Assembly (NCBI RefSeq): GCF_014805625.2
Contig: NW_023998476.1
Location: forward strand, 1,073,888-1,137,887
DNA: 64,000 nucleotides
From: Glossina fuscipes
Lineage: Eukaryota > Arthropoda > Insecta > Diptera > Glossinidae
Reading direction: 5' to 3'
Shown here: positions 1-11,790 of the stretch, piece by piece
Position numbering within the stretch: the stretch's first letter is position 1
How the letters are laid out: the number at the start of each line of letters is the position of its first letter
Notes under the pieces: generated by a model
The model's input: the letters and a program-made list of their open reading frames with translations, nothing else
What the model was told of the DNA's origin: nothing
The model's database searches: none
Made by a program: the position numbers and the translations under genes

Positions 1-509
1 CAAAGGTTGCTTTGAAAAAAGGCCTTTTCTAAAACAGTACCGCGAGTGTTGTTCACTGTTGAGCCCCAGATGGTATTCCAGCTGTTGAAATCGCCGCATA
101 TAATTAATGGGGGGGAAAGTACGGAGAATAAACTGTAGAGTTCTTGCTGAGAAAACGATTGCGAAGGTGGAATATAGAGCGAAAGCACTGTAAATTTTAT
201 ATTTAACATTATTTGTATTGCTACGGCTTGTATATTTAAGCTTAAATTTATGCGTTTGTGAGGTATACTTGATTTTATAAAAACACCTACTCCTTGTTTA
301 GAATATGAGTTTTGATCAGCATTCGTGAAGTATCCAGTATATGATTTGGGTGGAATAGGATTAAAAGAGCTTCTACAATGGGTTTCTTGAAGCGATAAAA
401 AGGTTGGATTAAAATCACTTATGAGTGTACGGAGTTCATCAAAATTATTAATAAGTCCCTTAATGTTCCATTGTAGAATTTTAAAAACTTTATTTAATTG
501 TAATGACAT
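1..509 (-). CDS. LINE ORF2, N-terminal endonuclease domain (cut by window edge)
   Basis: An ATG at 507-509 opens a frame that stays open for 169 codons to the left edge. ORF2 of this class encodes endonuclease plus reverse transcriptase, which nick the target DNA and prime cDNA synthesis from it. Visible endonuclease/exonuclease/phosphatase-fold motifs are QWN at residues 13-15, QET at 41-43 (the metal-binding glutamate), GDFN at 139-142 and WG at 148-149. Their order and spacing fit the apurinic-type endonuclease of LINEs. The start lies 21 bases after the ORF1 stop, so translation probably depends on ORF1, by reinitiation or a similar route (inference). No lesion is seen in the visible part. 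RT and RNase H would lie outside the window. Confidence 0.92.
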   Translation of the reverse strand, partial: MSLQLNKVFKILQWNIKGLINNFDELRTLISDFNPTFLSLQETHCRSSFNPIPPKSYTGYFTNADQNSYSKQGVGVFIKSSIPHKRINLSLNIQAVAIQIMLNIKFTVLSLYIPPSQSFSQQELYSLFSVLSPPLIICGDFNSWNTIWGSTVNNTRGTVLEKAFFQSNL

Positions 510-530
510 GTAAGCAGAGTGGAGGGAGGG

Positions 531-2015
531 TTAAGTTGACATATCAGCGTCTCCGTCGAGAAGGTCGCTATAGGAATTTTTCGTGAATGATTTATTCTTA
601 CCAGCAGAATAATATGTATTTAGGTGACTTGGTACATTTGAAGCGCAACGGGTTGGCGCACGTGAATAATTTGAAATTGAAGGTTGATTAATGGATGAAA
701 GAATGGATTCATTAACACTTGTGACTTGTTGAGTAAAGTTGAGAGCTGAAGCTTCTGCACAATTTGGTATATTAGATTTTAGCAAATGTGTTGTTGTTTT
801 AATTTTTTCAATATTTGCAGTTGCTTTGGTTTTCGAAGGTTGATTAATGGATGAAAGAATGGATTCATTACCACTTGTGATATGTTGAGTAAAGTTGAGA
901 GCTGGAGATTCTGGAGAATTTGGTATATTAGATTTTAGCATATGTGTTGTTGTTTTGATTTTTTCAATATTTGCAGTTGCTTTGGTTTTTTCAATATTAT
1001 CTTTGGCAAGTGATGTAACTGGTTTCGCAATATAATTTTTGGTTAATGGTGGAACAGGTTTTCCATTGGAAGCAGTTGCAGTTAAAGTCTTACTAGGCTC
1101 GATTTGCGAGGCAACAGCAGCATAGGTATTACTTTTGCCAATTCCATTGGCTACAGATGGATTTCTTTCCCGTTATGTGCGTCGCGCTTCGCCTATGCTA
1201 CAGTAATTTTCTGTTTTGATTTTTAATATTTCACGCATCTGTACAAAACGTGGGCATTGTTTGTCTAACGCTGAGTGTTGATCATTGCAATTTATGCAGA
1301 AACTACGGGTACAGCTTTCAGAATGTGGAGGATGACCACAGTTAGCACAAGATGCAGCACAAGTGCATCTTTTTGCCGTATGACCCAGGCGTTGGCAATT
1401 TTTACACCTCATAGGATTTGGGATGTATAGTTCTACTTTACATTTAAGCCACGCCACATCAACTGTTCGCGGTAATCGATAGCGATCAAAAGTTAAAATA
1501 ATCCTTCCTGTAGGAGAGCGTGTTTTTCCGTCATCATTCAGTTTGGTAAATTTATATACTTCAGTCACTCCTTGAATGCCCATTTCGCGAACAATTTCAT
1601 CTTCCGGCACATGCTTTAAGCAAGGGGCATAAATTACGCCTCGAACCGAGTTAAGTTTCTGATGTAGTTTAGCTGAAATAGCACATAGATTAGCTAAAGA
1701 TTTGGCCTTTATGAGTTTTTCGGTTGCGCGCGGGTTCCCAGCGAGGACCAGTAAATTCCCATCGCGTAGAATCGAGATGAAGTCGATGTATGTTGTAATG
1801 CTATCTAGAGCTTTTTTTATAGCAAAAGGGCTAATTTGGGAAATTGTTATTCGAGCATCGGTTGAAGAAATAACAATATATTTTTTATCAAATGGGGTTA
1901 TATCGCTGATCGGCAACACCGGAAAATCTGAATTTTTACTTTTTTTTCTTTGGGGGGATGTATCACTGAATAGATAAAATCTATTCGAGTTCTTGTCTGG
2001 CGGCCCCGGGGCCAT
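531..2015 (-). pseudogene. LINE ORF1, zinc-knuckle nucleic-acid-binding protein with one in-frame stop
   Basis: Reading from the ATG at 2013-2015 gives 494 residues if the internal stop is ignored. The frame is also open upstream to about 2111, but without an ATG. ORF1 proteins of I/Jockey LINEs coat the element RNA. Three cysteine-histidine knuckles lie at about 1253-1406: CKNCQRLGHTAKRC, then CANCGHPPHSESC, then a C-x2-C-x3-H-x6-C unit. A TAA at 1173-1175 breaks the frame just after the knuckles. The same frame then continues without interruption to the TAA at 531-533, so this is a nonsense mutation and not the natural end. The C-terminal part is Lys/Thr/Asn/Ser-rich and carries a 52-residue tandem duplication. 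The N-terminal part has no motif I can name. Confidence 0.88.
680..991 (-). repeat. 156-base in-frame tandem duplication inside LINE ORF1
   Basis: Two copies, 680-835 and 836-991, repeat with a period of 156 bases (52 codons). Both encode the pattern K-A-T-A-N-I-E-K, then LKSNIPN, then ALNFTQ, then NESILSSINQPS, with only a few substitutions. The high similarity indicates a recent event. The reading frame is preserved. Confidence 0.9.
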
Positions 2016-2290
2016 TATGCCGTATTGCTTATTATTTGTGAAATAACCACTCACTTGAAAAGGTTTGGGAACTGTGGAAGAAGGTTGGGAACTACTAAAG
2101 AAAAGTGTCAAATGTTTTCAATTATTTTTATTTTGTTTTTTTGTTTTCTATTTTTTATTATATATAGACTAAACAAAAGCACATATGCGATATCCGCGTT
2201 AACCAGTTTTAGCAATAACACCGAAAACACCGAAAACACCGAAACAATTGAAAAAACGCAGACGAAAAGAAAACACGCACTACACTGAAC

Positions 2291-4990
2291 ACACGTCGAC
2301 TCGTTTTTTGCACATTTTTATTTTATTCACAAAATTTCGTTCCAAAACACTCACAAACCTATTCTCTCCGAAACAAATTATTTTTATAATTTTACGAAGC
2401 TCTTTCTCTATCAATTAGCCGAAAACTTGATTTTGACTACAATTCCAAGTACCTATACACATAAAGGCATCCCAAAAATATACCTTAAAATTTAATTCCT
2501 TAGAAAGCATACTTTCTTTTTTGCTTTTCTTGTTTTTCGTGGTTTTTATACCCAAATGTCTAAATTTCGAATGTGTTCTAATTTAGTAAAAACATTCGCA
2601 ACACACGCAGAGAAGTATATATATAGAAGTATATATGTAGAATCGATAGGCAGGCATATCTATTCCATATACCCATCTGTCCACATGTGTCCGGGTGTGA
2701 TAAATATTCTTCTAGCCGCAAAAATTAAGCTGCGTTTAAACTTGGCAAGAGAGTTGGAAGCTGTTGCAGCCTGGCCGATGTTGACAATGAATCAAATCGA
2801 AGCACACGTCTGCTGCACAAGAAGACCGTTATTTTCAAGAGCGATAAAAAATTTCCAGGTACATTCTACGGGTGATCCTCCATTACGCACTCAATATTAG
2901 AGAGAAGCGAAATTTGATAATTTTTGTTCTTCTTTTTTTAACGTTGTTTTTAGGGACCTTTTAAGGTGGTGGCATAAACAATTCGGCCAAAGCTGAATAT
3001 AATTTTCTTACTTGTTTTGCTTTCAATGATATATCTGTATACAGTTGTTCTTGTTGTTGTTTTTGTTGTTGGTTAGTTTGGTAGATTTGTATCAGTTTCT
3101 TTCCCCATTTATCTAAAGACTAAACGAGTTGTTGAAAGAAAGAGACAAACATCAAATGAGTAAATTGAATTTGAAAGCAGAAAATTAAAATTTTCTTGCC
3201 ACCGCTAACGCAAACGGGTACAATAGTTCTGGTCAGGTCTCCACTAACTGTGGAGTTAAATGTACTCTCATATGTTGCATGCAAACAAAGAAAACGCAAC
3301 CGGCCGACAAAGCAAACACTGCCACTAATGATGCTATCAGCAAACATTGCCCCTGACATTATGCAATAATAAACGAAGAAAAACAAGATAGGAAGTAACT
3401 AAACATGATTTTTAAGAAAAGATTTCGTTTTGTTGTACGATAAAAAACGATAAAAAAATAAAAAAAAAAAATGGTTGTAAGTTTAAGCCTACAGCCAAGA
3501 AATGCCAACAAAACACTTCGGATGTAAATGGTGAACAAATACAGACATATGAGACACTGTTGATGTCACTCTTGTTATTGTTATGGACATAACATAGCCA
3601 ATAGCAGCTTGGTATCAAAACAAGAACGACATTTGTGACGGCAACATTGTCAAGTCGGAGCGTATAATTTGTTAATGTTTACTTGACCGCCTGTAATTGC
3701 ATGCTAAGTATTTTTGTATATGACTAGAATATTAAATATCCAACACACACACTTCATACGCCGGCACACGTATATAATATGTACATACATAGTCATGTGT
3801 TTCTTTCATTTTCACTTTATGAACAATAAACCATCATATGGTTAATGTTGGGGTATACCCTCCATAATATTGAAGCTTAGTGAGGAAGTGGCTAAATGTA
3901 GTCAGTCATACACATACACGTGCTAACAACGTATAGTGCTCGAGACAGACAAAAAAGGAGAAAAAGCTGACTTTCAGAAAATCACACTGCACTAGACTAT
4001 GCATTATCTGTGCCTGCATGTGTCCGTGTATGTGATGTGTTATTTACTCGGCAACTTTTGAAAGCATTTCCGGCTAGCATTACTGCTACTCTAGTCGCTG
4101 TAGTGTATGCTTGAACTAAATATTTATTGAAGATTTTCAGATCTTATCATGTTTACGTTCGTTTTCCGAGCATAACTCTGTACCGTATAGCATTGTTGCG
4201 CGCACATTCTCAATCCATGTGCATTTCAGGTATGGTTTTGTATCTGCTTCTGCCGTGAACTTTACGTGTATTGTGCACAAAATAAAATTTAAATGAGTTG
4301 TCAACCAAAAAAGCAAAATTTATTTTCACAAAAGAATTTTTAGTCTTTAAATAATTGAATCAGTAAACTGAATAAAATGAATGAACAATTAAGTAAGTAT
4401 CTGTTAGCATTCATAGCAATTTTTTAATAAAAAACGCAAGAACACTCTCGTAATAAATCTCCGAAAACTACTTAAATGTTTGCTCTGTTCAGAGTGTTGG
4501 CATGCTGGGTTCGTTGATAATCATATCTCATTAAAAAAGTTTGTGAACAAGAAGATCGGCTAAAGAGAAGATTGAAGAACACATGACCATAACGAAGAGA
4601 AAATTGATGCTCAGTCGCTATGTTTTTATCATTTAAACTTGCTTGCAATCTTGAAAGATTTTTGAAAAGCGGAATAAAAAACTTATTGCCCTGTAAAAAT
4701 GACCTCATCTCTGGATTATTAGGTTTAAGAACAATAATTATTTCATTCACCCCATTTCCATTGATCTGAGAAACCTCTCCAATATTCGAGGACTCGTTTT
4801 CGTGGCATAATATTAGTAAAGTAGTTGACGCTATTGCTGCGATTAAACAAACCAAACAAGTATACCATTAACAAAAAAGCGAGACAATTGTCTTGGCTGT
4901 GGTAGTGAGAATCCTATTTTTTAGCCCCCAGATTTATTTCGCTGGATGCTTTGATGAGCAAGACGTAGTAGAGAATCTTTAAATTTATGC
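2291..4990. other. AT-rich non-coding stretch
   Basis: No gene recognised. The block contains A/T tracts, GTTGTT runs near 3050-3070, and open frames of up to about 127 codons that lack convincing starts or family motifs (for example minus 4472-4855, which opens with TTG). Confidence 0.5.
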
Positions 4991-4994
4991 TTAT

Positions 4995-5400
4995 TTATTA
5001 TGCTCTACACCACTTACAAGGGTGTAATAAGTTTGCGCCGGTGTATAAAACACCCAGAACTTGTGATAGACCTATCTTTTATAATGCCGATCGGATCAAG
5101 GCCACTGCCTAAAACAATCTAAGCTCATTTGTTCATCCTTGTTCGTCCTGGTAGATTTATGTTCAATCTACTGGCCGTAGTGTTCGATATATTTGCTGAA
5201 ACTTGGTACATTGATGTGAAAAAATCTATTGAAAATTGTTCAGATCGGGCCACCTTTTCGATCACTTCCCATACTATACATAAATTTGAAAATTTGTTAG
5301 AATTCTCTTGACGACGAACCTTGAAAAAACCCCAGCTCAGATACTCTCCATAATCAATGTTCAAACAAAGGTTGTGAGGGTAAATTCGAATTTAATAAGA
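4995..5400. repeat. Diverged dispersed repeat (copy A)
   Basis: It begins with a CACCACTTACAAGGGTGTAA-type motif near 5010 and includes a segment reading ACTTGGTACATTGATGTG, then TTGTTCAGATCGG near 5200-5250. Related wording (ATTTCGTACATTGATATG) recurs at 11590, and a looser form at 41620. Such repeats are common in fly introns and intergenic DNA. The family was not identified from sequence alone. Confidence 0.45.
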
Positions 5401-8400
5401 CACATGCACTCTTAAACGCTCTTACAAAACTGTTTTATGCAATTCGGGTCAAGATATGGTTGAATTTGAAAGCGTACTTTGTCCAAATTGGGAAAGGTGG
5501 TATGTTTTTGTAGACATCACATGAACCTCTTCGAAAATAGCTTTCGAATCAGCCAAAGAATTTTATATTTTTACCAAATTTTTTTAACATTTGCGCGCTT
5601 ATTTTAGTAGGTGGGTAATTTTTAAAAATTTAGGGAATTAAGAGAGTTGGTAAAAGACTTTGCTAATTAAATTCGAATATCTGTTCTTGCACTTGTGACG
5701 ATAACAGTTTGTGCATATTATTACATTTTTGAAAGCATCGTGTTTTCCATGTTCGCGTTCACAAAGAATATTACGCGTTCAGTGTTGCCAGCGAGTTTTC
5801 AAGTTTTGGTGTAAGCAAAGCAAAGTGAGTAATAGATACCAAAAGACTTATCTTAAGGCGAACAGAATTTGTTCTGATTTTTCTTTGGGATTATTTAATA
5901 CACAAATTTATAGTCATATATAACAAAATCACTTAAAAAAAAATAGTTGCATAAGTAAGCAGTAAAAAATACAAGGCGTAAAAAGCCAAAAAAAAAAAGA
6001 AGCAATCGCGGCCAACGAAAAAAAAAAAAAGAAGAAGGCTATCTATAATGAAAATTCAGCCTGACATACAAAAAAATTTTTTTACCTACAACACAAGAAA
6101 CATTTGTAAGGAACTGAAAAAAGAAAAAATAATTGTATATAAAAAAAAAATTTGGCAAATTTGATACCCGGAGAAGAATCTTGGTTGAAATAAATGAAAA
6201 CTAACGTTCATCCTTTAATAATTTCAGTTAAAACAAACAGATTTGTAAGGTTTGACTGATGACCTTCTCTGTGTGCACCTTTATATAGAAGAAGGTTAAA
6301 TGCATGATGAGGGTAGCAATTTTTTTTCTTTTCCCCTTTTTTTATCCCAGCAAACATACATACATGGACTATGTTTCAACATTGTCACTATATACACTAA
6401 GCATTTTTTCTGCATTTGCCACTAAACCTGGAATGAAGTAAGAAAGAAAACAGTAAATAGATACTTACGTATATGTTAGCCCATTTGCCCGCCCGTGAGC
6501 ATATATGCACACGATAGCAAATTCAAAAAGCCACATATGACTCACAAATAAAATGGTCAACGACTCCTAGGGAAAGCAACGCAAGAAGGAGAGCTCAACC
6601 TCAACGAAAACAGGGGATAACTCTGGATAACAAGTCTTATTGTAGTCGAAATTAAGCAAAAAAATCGAAAAAAACTAACCAGAAAAAGATCAGCTCTTGA
6701 CGGGGTGATGTCCAGGATTGTGACTGGTGATATCTAGTGCAGTTTTAAATTGTTGCAGGCGGACGTAGCTAACACACACAAATATGACTTAATCACCGCT
6801 ATCTTAGTTGTAATGGCTTGACGGCTTGTGTATGTGTTTGAATACCGTATCATATCACAGTTTGTTATAGTTTGTGGTTAATTAATCACAACTTGTTATT
6901 TTGGATGAGAGCGCATATATAGACATACCCACAAAAAATACACACAGACACAAAGAGCCAAATATACGAACAGAGATAAGATGGTGTATGTGAATTCTAA
7001 TGAACTTTCATGTTGACCGCAAATGCAAAACAAATCGAGTAATTAAAGTAAAAATTTGTCCAACGCAAAAAGGCATCAATTTGACAGAGGCAGAGTCGGA
7101 AAAGTAAAAAATAGAACTTGTTTCGTCTTTGTTTCCTTTTTTTTTGGATTTAAAAGTCTATTAGAGTTTATCAGGTGCATTCGGTAATTATTTAAAACTA
7201 AAAAATCGAACAGTCGAACGGACAATCATTAACACATCTATGCACGCTCCTCATAAAATCGGTGTGTCTGCCTATGACTGACCAACAAAAAAACTATTTT
7301 ATCAACAGCTTGCAGGTGTTCAGCCTACTTGGGCGACCATTGTCTTAATTTTTTTAGCTTTTAAACGTTTTCCTGAGTCTGTCTGTCCTCAGCAAGAAAC
7401 CAGCCAATTTGATTAGATCAGTGGGAGCATGTTTTCTAAAACTTTGATCCGGAGGAAACTTTGGCAAACACTTAAAACTTACAGCAAAACTTGTTTTGAT
7501 ACCTAAACGACACTGTGTTTGAAAGGTGGAAAGTGTTGACAGATCCTTAAGAATTAGCAGAACATGTATATTAAAGTTTATGCTTGGTTCGAATGGGATT
7601 TTTTAAGATATGAAATGGAATACAAAATGGCGAATAGAAAAAGAAAAACAAATAAATGTAATTATTCAATTCAAATAAGTTATATCACCCAGTCTTCTAT
7701 TCACTATAAATCCTTAAATTTTTTGTTCAACTCGTTTTTTAATATTAAAAAATTTGTTTTTTATGAAAATGCTAAGAGCATAACGGAAAAGAGCACAAAG
7801 AGCTACGTTAGCTGAATAAGTAAATAATGAATCCGTAAACACGTTCTAGTCGGTGGGCGAACCTTGCTTTTCCATTACAAATTGAATGGAATACGTGAGG
7901 TTTCCCCAAAATTACATTTTGCAGTAACTAAACTTTATATTTTGTTTATTTTGTCAATGGTAGTCAGTCGTTCTTTATTATTAACAGCAAAAAGTCATGT
8001 AATTATAATTAACCCTTTGAACAACAAAAAAGTTTATCAGTAAAGTTTTGCGGTCGCTTTTTCGATCTCCTAAAAAAAAAACAAAAAAAAAAAAACTTAT
8101 TTACTTATATACATGAATATCGTAAACTTTGATAATCTGCCAATTTAAAGTAATTTTATGTAAAGCTATGTATGCGCAACAAAATATATAAATAAATAAG
8201 CAACAAACAAGGAAAAAATTTCATTTTTCAAATTATGCAAATATAAAATTTTCTTTTTTACCGTTTTTGCCCTTTTTTCAAGCTTTTTAACAATCCTTGC
8301 TGTACTCTTTTACTTATATACAAATGCAATCTCGTAAAAACTATGCTGCATACAAACCGACGTCTCTAGCCCAGAGCAGTGTTTTGACAAATACTTTTTA

Positions 8401-9960
8401 CAAATGTATGTACGTGTATTGCTTCAGTTGAGAGTGCATACGTGTGTAGATACATGACTTTGTTTTAGTTATAATACTCTTCTCCTACAACACGTACACA
8501 AGTACAAATTCCATTTTATTTTTTTATGCTTTCTTTCTTTTTGAATTATTGTTCGTACATGATTGCTTAAATATTATTCAGTTAGATGACTAGTTTTTGT
8601 TGTCTCTTTTATAGTTCACATAAGTGGTAACATTATGTTTATTGCTAGTATTTTCCATCTTTTCCCTTTTCATATTAGAAGGAAGAAAGTTAAACAATAA
8701 ACAATAAGCAAAAAATTGATACATGCTGATACAAGCAATATTTGATTATGTCAATCCGGGAAAGCAATCGAAAACGTTTACAAGCTTGTTTAAGTTACTT
8801 CTGTAATTTTGCTTAAACTTATTCCGATAGTTATAAGTAAATAGAATTACTCTTCTCTCTTGAGAAAATTACTCGAAAGTTTTCTTAATTCTTGAAAGTT
8901 ATGATAAAAATATCAGAGTATACTTTTGGGAGAATTTTATTAAACTTTTTAATTGCATAACAAAATAACCTGATTTAAATGTGCTCTTAAACAGAAGATA
9001 TGGCTAATAACTTTCACATCTCTTGTAGAATATTTACTGCTTTTTGCACTTTGTAAAGACTACAATCGTAAAAAGGTTATGTCGAAGATTTGTTTTTACT
9101 GATGGATTGTTAACATCCAAAACAAAGTCTAATTACTTCTTAATATCACCCTTCAATGAAACATTAAGGCAATTAGATAGTTTGTGAATTCAAAATTATC
9201 AGTAACTAGAGCCTCAGCTCTTCTCTTCGATACCATTAAACAGTATAGATGTGAGACGGGTAGTACCTTTTGCCAGTACATTTCATTTTGCCGATATTAT
9301 TTGCAAGCTAACGACTTTAGAGTAAGCCGCCGCTAATTGTCGATAATTGGGTTAATAAAAGAAATTTATTGTGTTAACTTAAGTAAACGTGTGTCTGCCC
9401 ATACGTCATCGGATCTAATATCAAAGGAATTGTTTTGGTGGGAATCATCGTCCATCGGGCAGTATTAGGCCCGTCAGCAAAAATATTCTTAATGGTCCTG
9501 TACATTGACATGTACACCGCCGCGTATGCTATCCATGTAGATGAAAATTGACGCACTTATCCTCAACAAGTAGCCAAACGCTCCCTATCGATTATGATCA
9601 CAATCTCAATTACTTACACATGGTGTTATCAAAATCTTTATTCGCATCGTTTCCCAATTCAAAACATTAAGTACCATGGTCACATTCAACTATAGGTAAA
9701 TTTACATATCATTAGAGAAAATATATTTTACTAATTTTTTTTCTCCCTTTCGAGATCAGAACTTACCATCTGTTGCATATACGACTAAGATTCTTGTTCC
9801 GTATATCCATTCGTTCGTTTGGCTTTGGCATCATTACACCAGAGTCCCAAAAGAAACTAAAGAGATAACAGAATTACATTCAATAATTTATATATTTATA
9901 ACAGATATGGACCTAAAGCTTAAGTTGTGTATTTAACAGCCAGATAAAAAAGTTAATTGT
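5401..9960. other. AT-rich non-coding stretch with a weak promoter/first-exon-like spot
   Basis: No coding gene recognised. At 5779-5784 a TTCAGTG initiator-like sequence is followed about 40 bases later by a GTGAGT donor-like site (near 5824), and then by an A-rich tract at 5930-6180. Short ORFs up to about 83 codons have biased, AT-driven composition. Poly-A tracts occur near 5990, 6025 and 8070-8095. Confidence 0.4.
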
Positions 9961-9971
9961 GAAAGTAACTC

Positions 9972-10129
9972 AGGCATGAGTGGTAATCTCGACTAGCAAC
10001 TCAGTGATAATGGTCAAATCTCCAGTACGGTGGAGTTTTCAATACAGCTAATAGTCTTGGATGCCTATGCCTCAAGACTATAGTCTTAAAATGTATTTCT
10101 CTAACTAAGTTAGTTATAATAGCAATAAA
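9972..10129 (+). mobile_element. tRNA-derived SINE, decayed copy (S3)
   Basis: The order of segments matches the better-preserved SINE at 48209-48377: a tRNA-like head with ATGAGTGG and TCTCGACTAGCAACTCAG, a degraded B box (TGGTCAAATCTCC), GTACGGTGGAGTTTT, then the tail TATAGTCTTAAAATGTATTTC and a degenerate TAA-like end. About 14 bases of the A-box region are deleted. Orientation is plus. Confidence 0.75.
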
Positions 10130-10685
10130 AATTGGGAAAGTAACCGATCTTCTTAGTTGCTAAGAGTTTAGTAATGAACGCCCACCATTCGAAAACTGGA
10201 ACTTTCTTCACTGTTACGGACGAAGAACAAAAATATTCTGTTCTTGACTAGGATACATTATTTATGTCCTTACTTTTCCAAAAAGCGCTCGCCTGCATGA
10301 TTGTCAAAAAATTCCATCTTTTCTCCTTAAAATTTTCTCATATAGGAAAAATTATAAGAAAACTGAAATCTCGTATACCTGTGCTTGTTTCCACCTATTA
10401 AGCTTAAACACAATATGAGAAAAATTAAGGCAAAGCGAAGGAAAAAATTCTCATGATTTTGCCTTCACTAGACTGCACGACATATTTATCTGAAATTCCG
10501 CATTAATATCATAAAAGCTATAGAGAAAATTACTCCCTTACTTAATTACTCCCTTCGGTACGTAGAGACTTTGTACAATCTGAATATATCAGCCACCGTA
10601 TATTGGACTGAATACTCCTTGATCATCAGTAAATTAAAAAATTTTGACAAGTCCTAAGCATCAACACATTGCCAACGTAACTTGG
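10130..10685. other. AT-rich non-coding stretch
   Basis: I see no gene, tRNA or recognisable element here. Confidence 0.4.
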
Positions 10686-10689
10686 AAAA

Positions 10690-11080
10690 GGGCAGATGTC
10701 TCTTGGGGTTTAACGTCCGCACCTGGCGTGATGCCTTAATCAGACGGGTTGCCTACAACCATAAGCACTCATTTAAGTCGAATGATCACCCCCCGGGGGG
10801 AAAGACAATCCCCTAATAAGGGGGCTTTTCTTACCCCGAGGTTCTCAGACAGCGCACTGGGTATGGCCAAATGCACCACCACTATGGTAGGTGGTAAGGC
10901 CTATCATCACCTCGAATTTTTCCAATGGCTATGGAAATGTGAAAACCACAGCCATCACGATACTCCCCGAAGGGCCGTACCCAAGCAGTCAGGGCTCACA
11001 GGGACGATATACTTTCCGGCGTACCTGCCTAGTTCTCCAACCTGTGAGCGGGCTCCTGACCCCCGTGGAACCAAATATTT
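10690..11080. repeat. GC-rich, hairpin-dense block, probably an untranslated part of a mobile element
   Basis: The composition stands out sharply from the AT-rich surroundings. Within 110 bases there are three strong self-complementary elements: CCCCCCGGGGGG (10789-10800), CCCC-TAATAA-GGGGG (10810-10824) and ACCACC with a 9-base loop and GGTGGT (10875-10895). A plus-strand frame is open from 10749 to 11312, but it starts at TTG and its peptide resembles no family I know, so I do not call a gene. The block could be a retroelement untranslated region or an unidentified structured RNA; neither can be shown here. Confidence 0.45.
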
Positions 11081-11514
11081 AGACTACAAAGCTTTTAGTA
11101 TAACTTTGCGCTTTGTATTACATAAAGTAAAATACGCCACTCTTGCCTTTAGACTATTACCATACCGTCAAGGTTGGCCAAATCCCGAACTATCTATCTT
11201 CAAGATATACAGTTGTCGGGCGTATCAACTGACATGGCCAGATTGTCCATGCTCTCACCAAATACTATATTCGTTGTACTTGTACAAACCAGCTACCATT
11301 GAGTCTGGTTAGACTTTCCTCTATAGTAAAAAGCTTATTGAGAGGGTATATAAAACTATACCTCAGTGAACCCCTAAAACCATCTTTCAGAAAAACTCGT
11401 CGCCGAGTTATAATAGAAAAGGGAAAGGGCAATCTGTTCACTAGAGAGGCTATTAAATTAACTAGCAAGTGATCCCACTAAAAACGTTTTAGCGAAATCT
11501 GTCTATATGTCTGT
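11081..11514. other. Non-coding stretch next to the GC-rich block
   Basis: Composition returns to AT-rich. A short inverted pair, GGTATATAAAACTATACC, lies near 11346-11363. No gene is recognised. Confidence 0.35.
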
Positions 11515-11790
11515 CCGCCTATCCATCATCTTATCCTTATTTTCTTGTGTTTAATCTACAAGTCGCAATTTTTGAGATATTTCATGAAATTTCGTACATT
11601 GATATGTTTTGGCCCAAGCACAACCCCTATTGGAAATGCCTCGTGTGGAATCACTTCTCGGCCAGTTCCCATATTCTTATTTTGAGAAGGTCGCTATATG
11701 AATAAAAGTATTAAGCGAAGTGATCTAGGATATAAAATGCTGAGCTGTATCCCACTACAGTGCTTTTACATACCTCTTGAAATTAAATAC
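11515..11790. repeat. Diverged dispersed repeat (copy B)
   Basis: This copy contains TGTCTGTCCGCCTATCCATC, then GAGATATTTCATGAAATTTC followed by GTACATTGATATGTTTTG. It ends in a segment (about 11717-11765: a TAAAATGCTGAGCTGT-like string, then CACTACAGTGCTTTTAC) that resembles 53928-53970. It is a family member of the repeats near 5.2, 41.6 and 53.8 kb. Confidence 0.5.

Larger units (their letters stand above)
1..2290 (-). mobile_element. I/Jockey-type non-LTR retrotransposon, 5' portion
   Basis: Two consecutive minus-strand reading frames have the order and content of a LINE: a zinc-knuckle ORF1, a 21-base gap, then an ORF2 that begins with an endonuclease. The element continues past the left edge, so reverse transcriptase, RNase H and 3' tail are not visible. 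The 5' end is not defined. A leader of roughly 200-280 bases precedes ORF1 and holds three copies of a 9-base unit (ACCGAAAAC on the plus strand) near 2220-2245. The single ORF1 stop and the intact start of ORF2 suggest a fairly young copy. Placing it in the I/Jockey group rests on the ORF1 knuckles and endonuclease motifs, and is less certain than calling it a LINE. Confidence 0.9.

Noticed and set aside
2556..2900. Plus-strand ATG frame of 114 codons
   Set aside because: Tyr/Ile/Ser-rich start comes from TATA-type repeats; no domain or conserved feature.
4472..4855. Minus-strand frame of 127 codons with a hydrophobic, signal-like start
   Set aside because: It opens with TTG with no ATG in front before a stop, has no recognisable motif, and is within reach of chance in AT-rich DNA. 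A splice acceptor-like CGCAG near its start leaves a small possibility of an exon.
10749..11312. Plus-strand frame of 187 codons, the longest in the middle of the window
   Set aside because: Starts with TTG and lies over the GC-rich hairpin block, where stop codons are rare by composition; the peptide matches no family I know.
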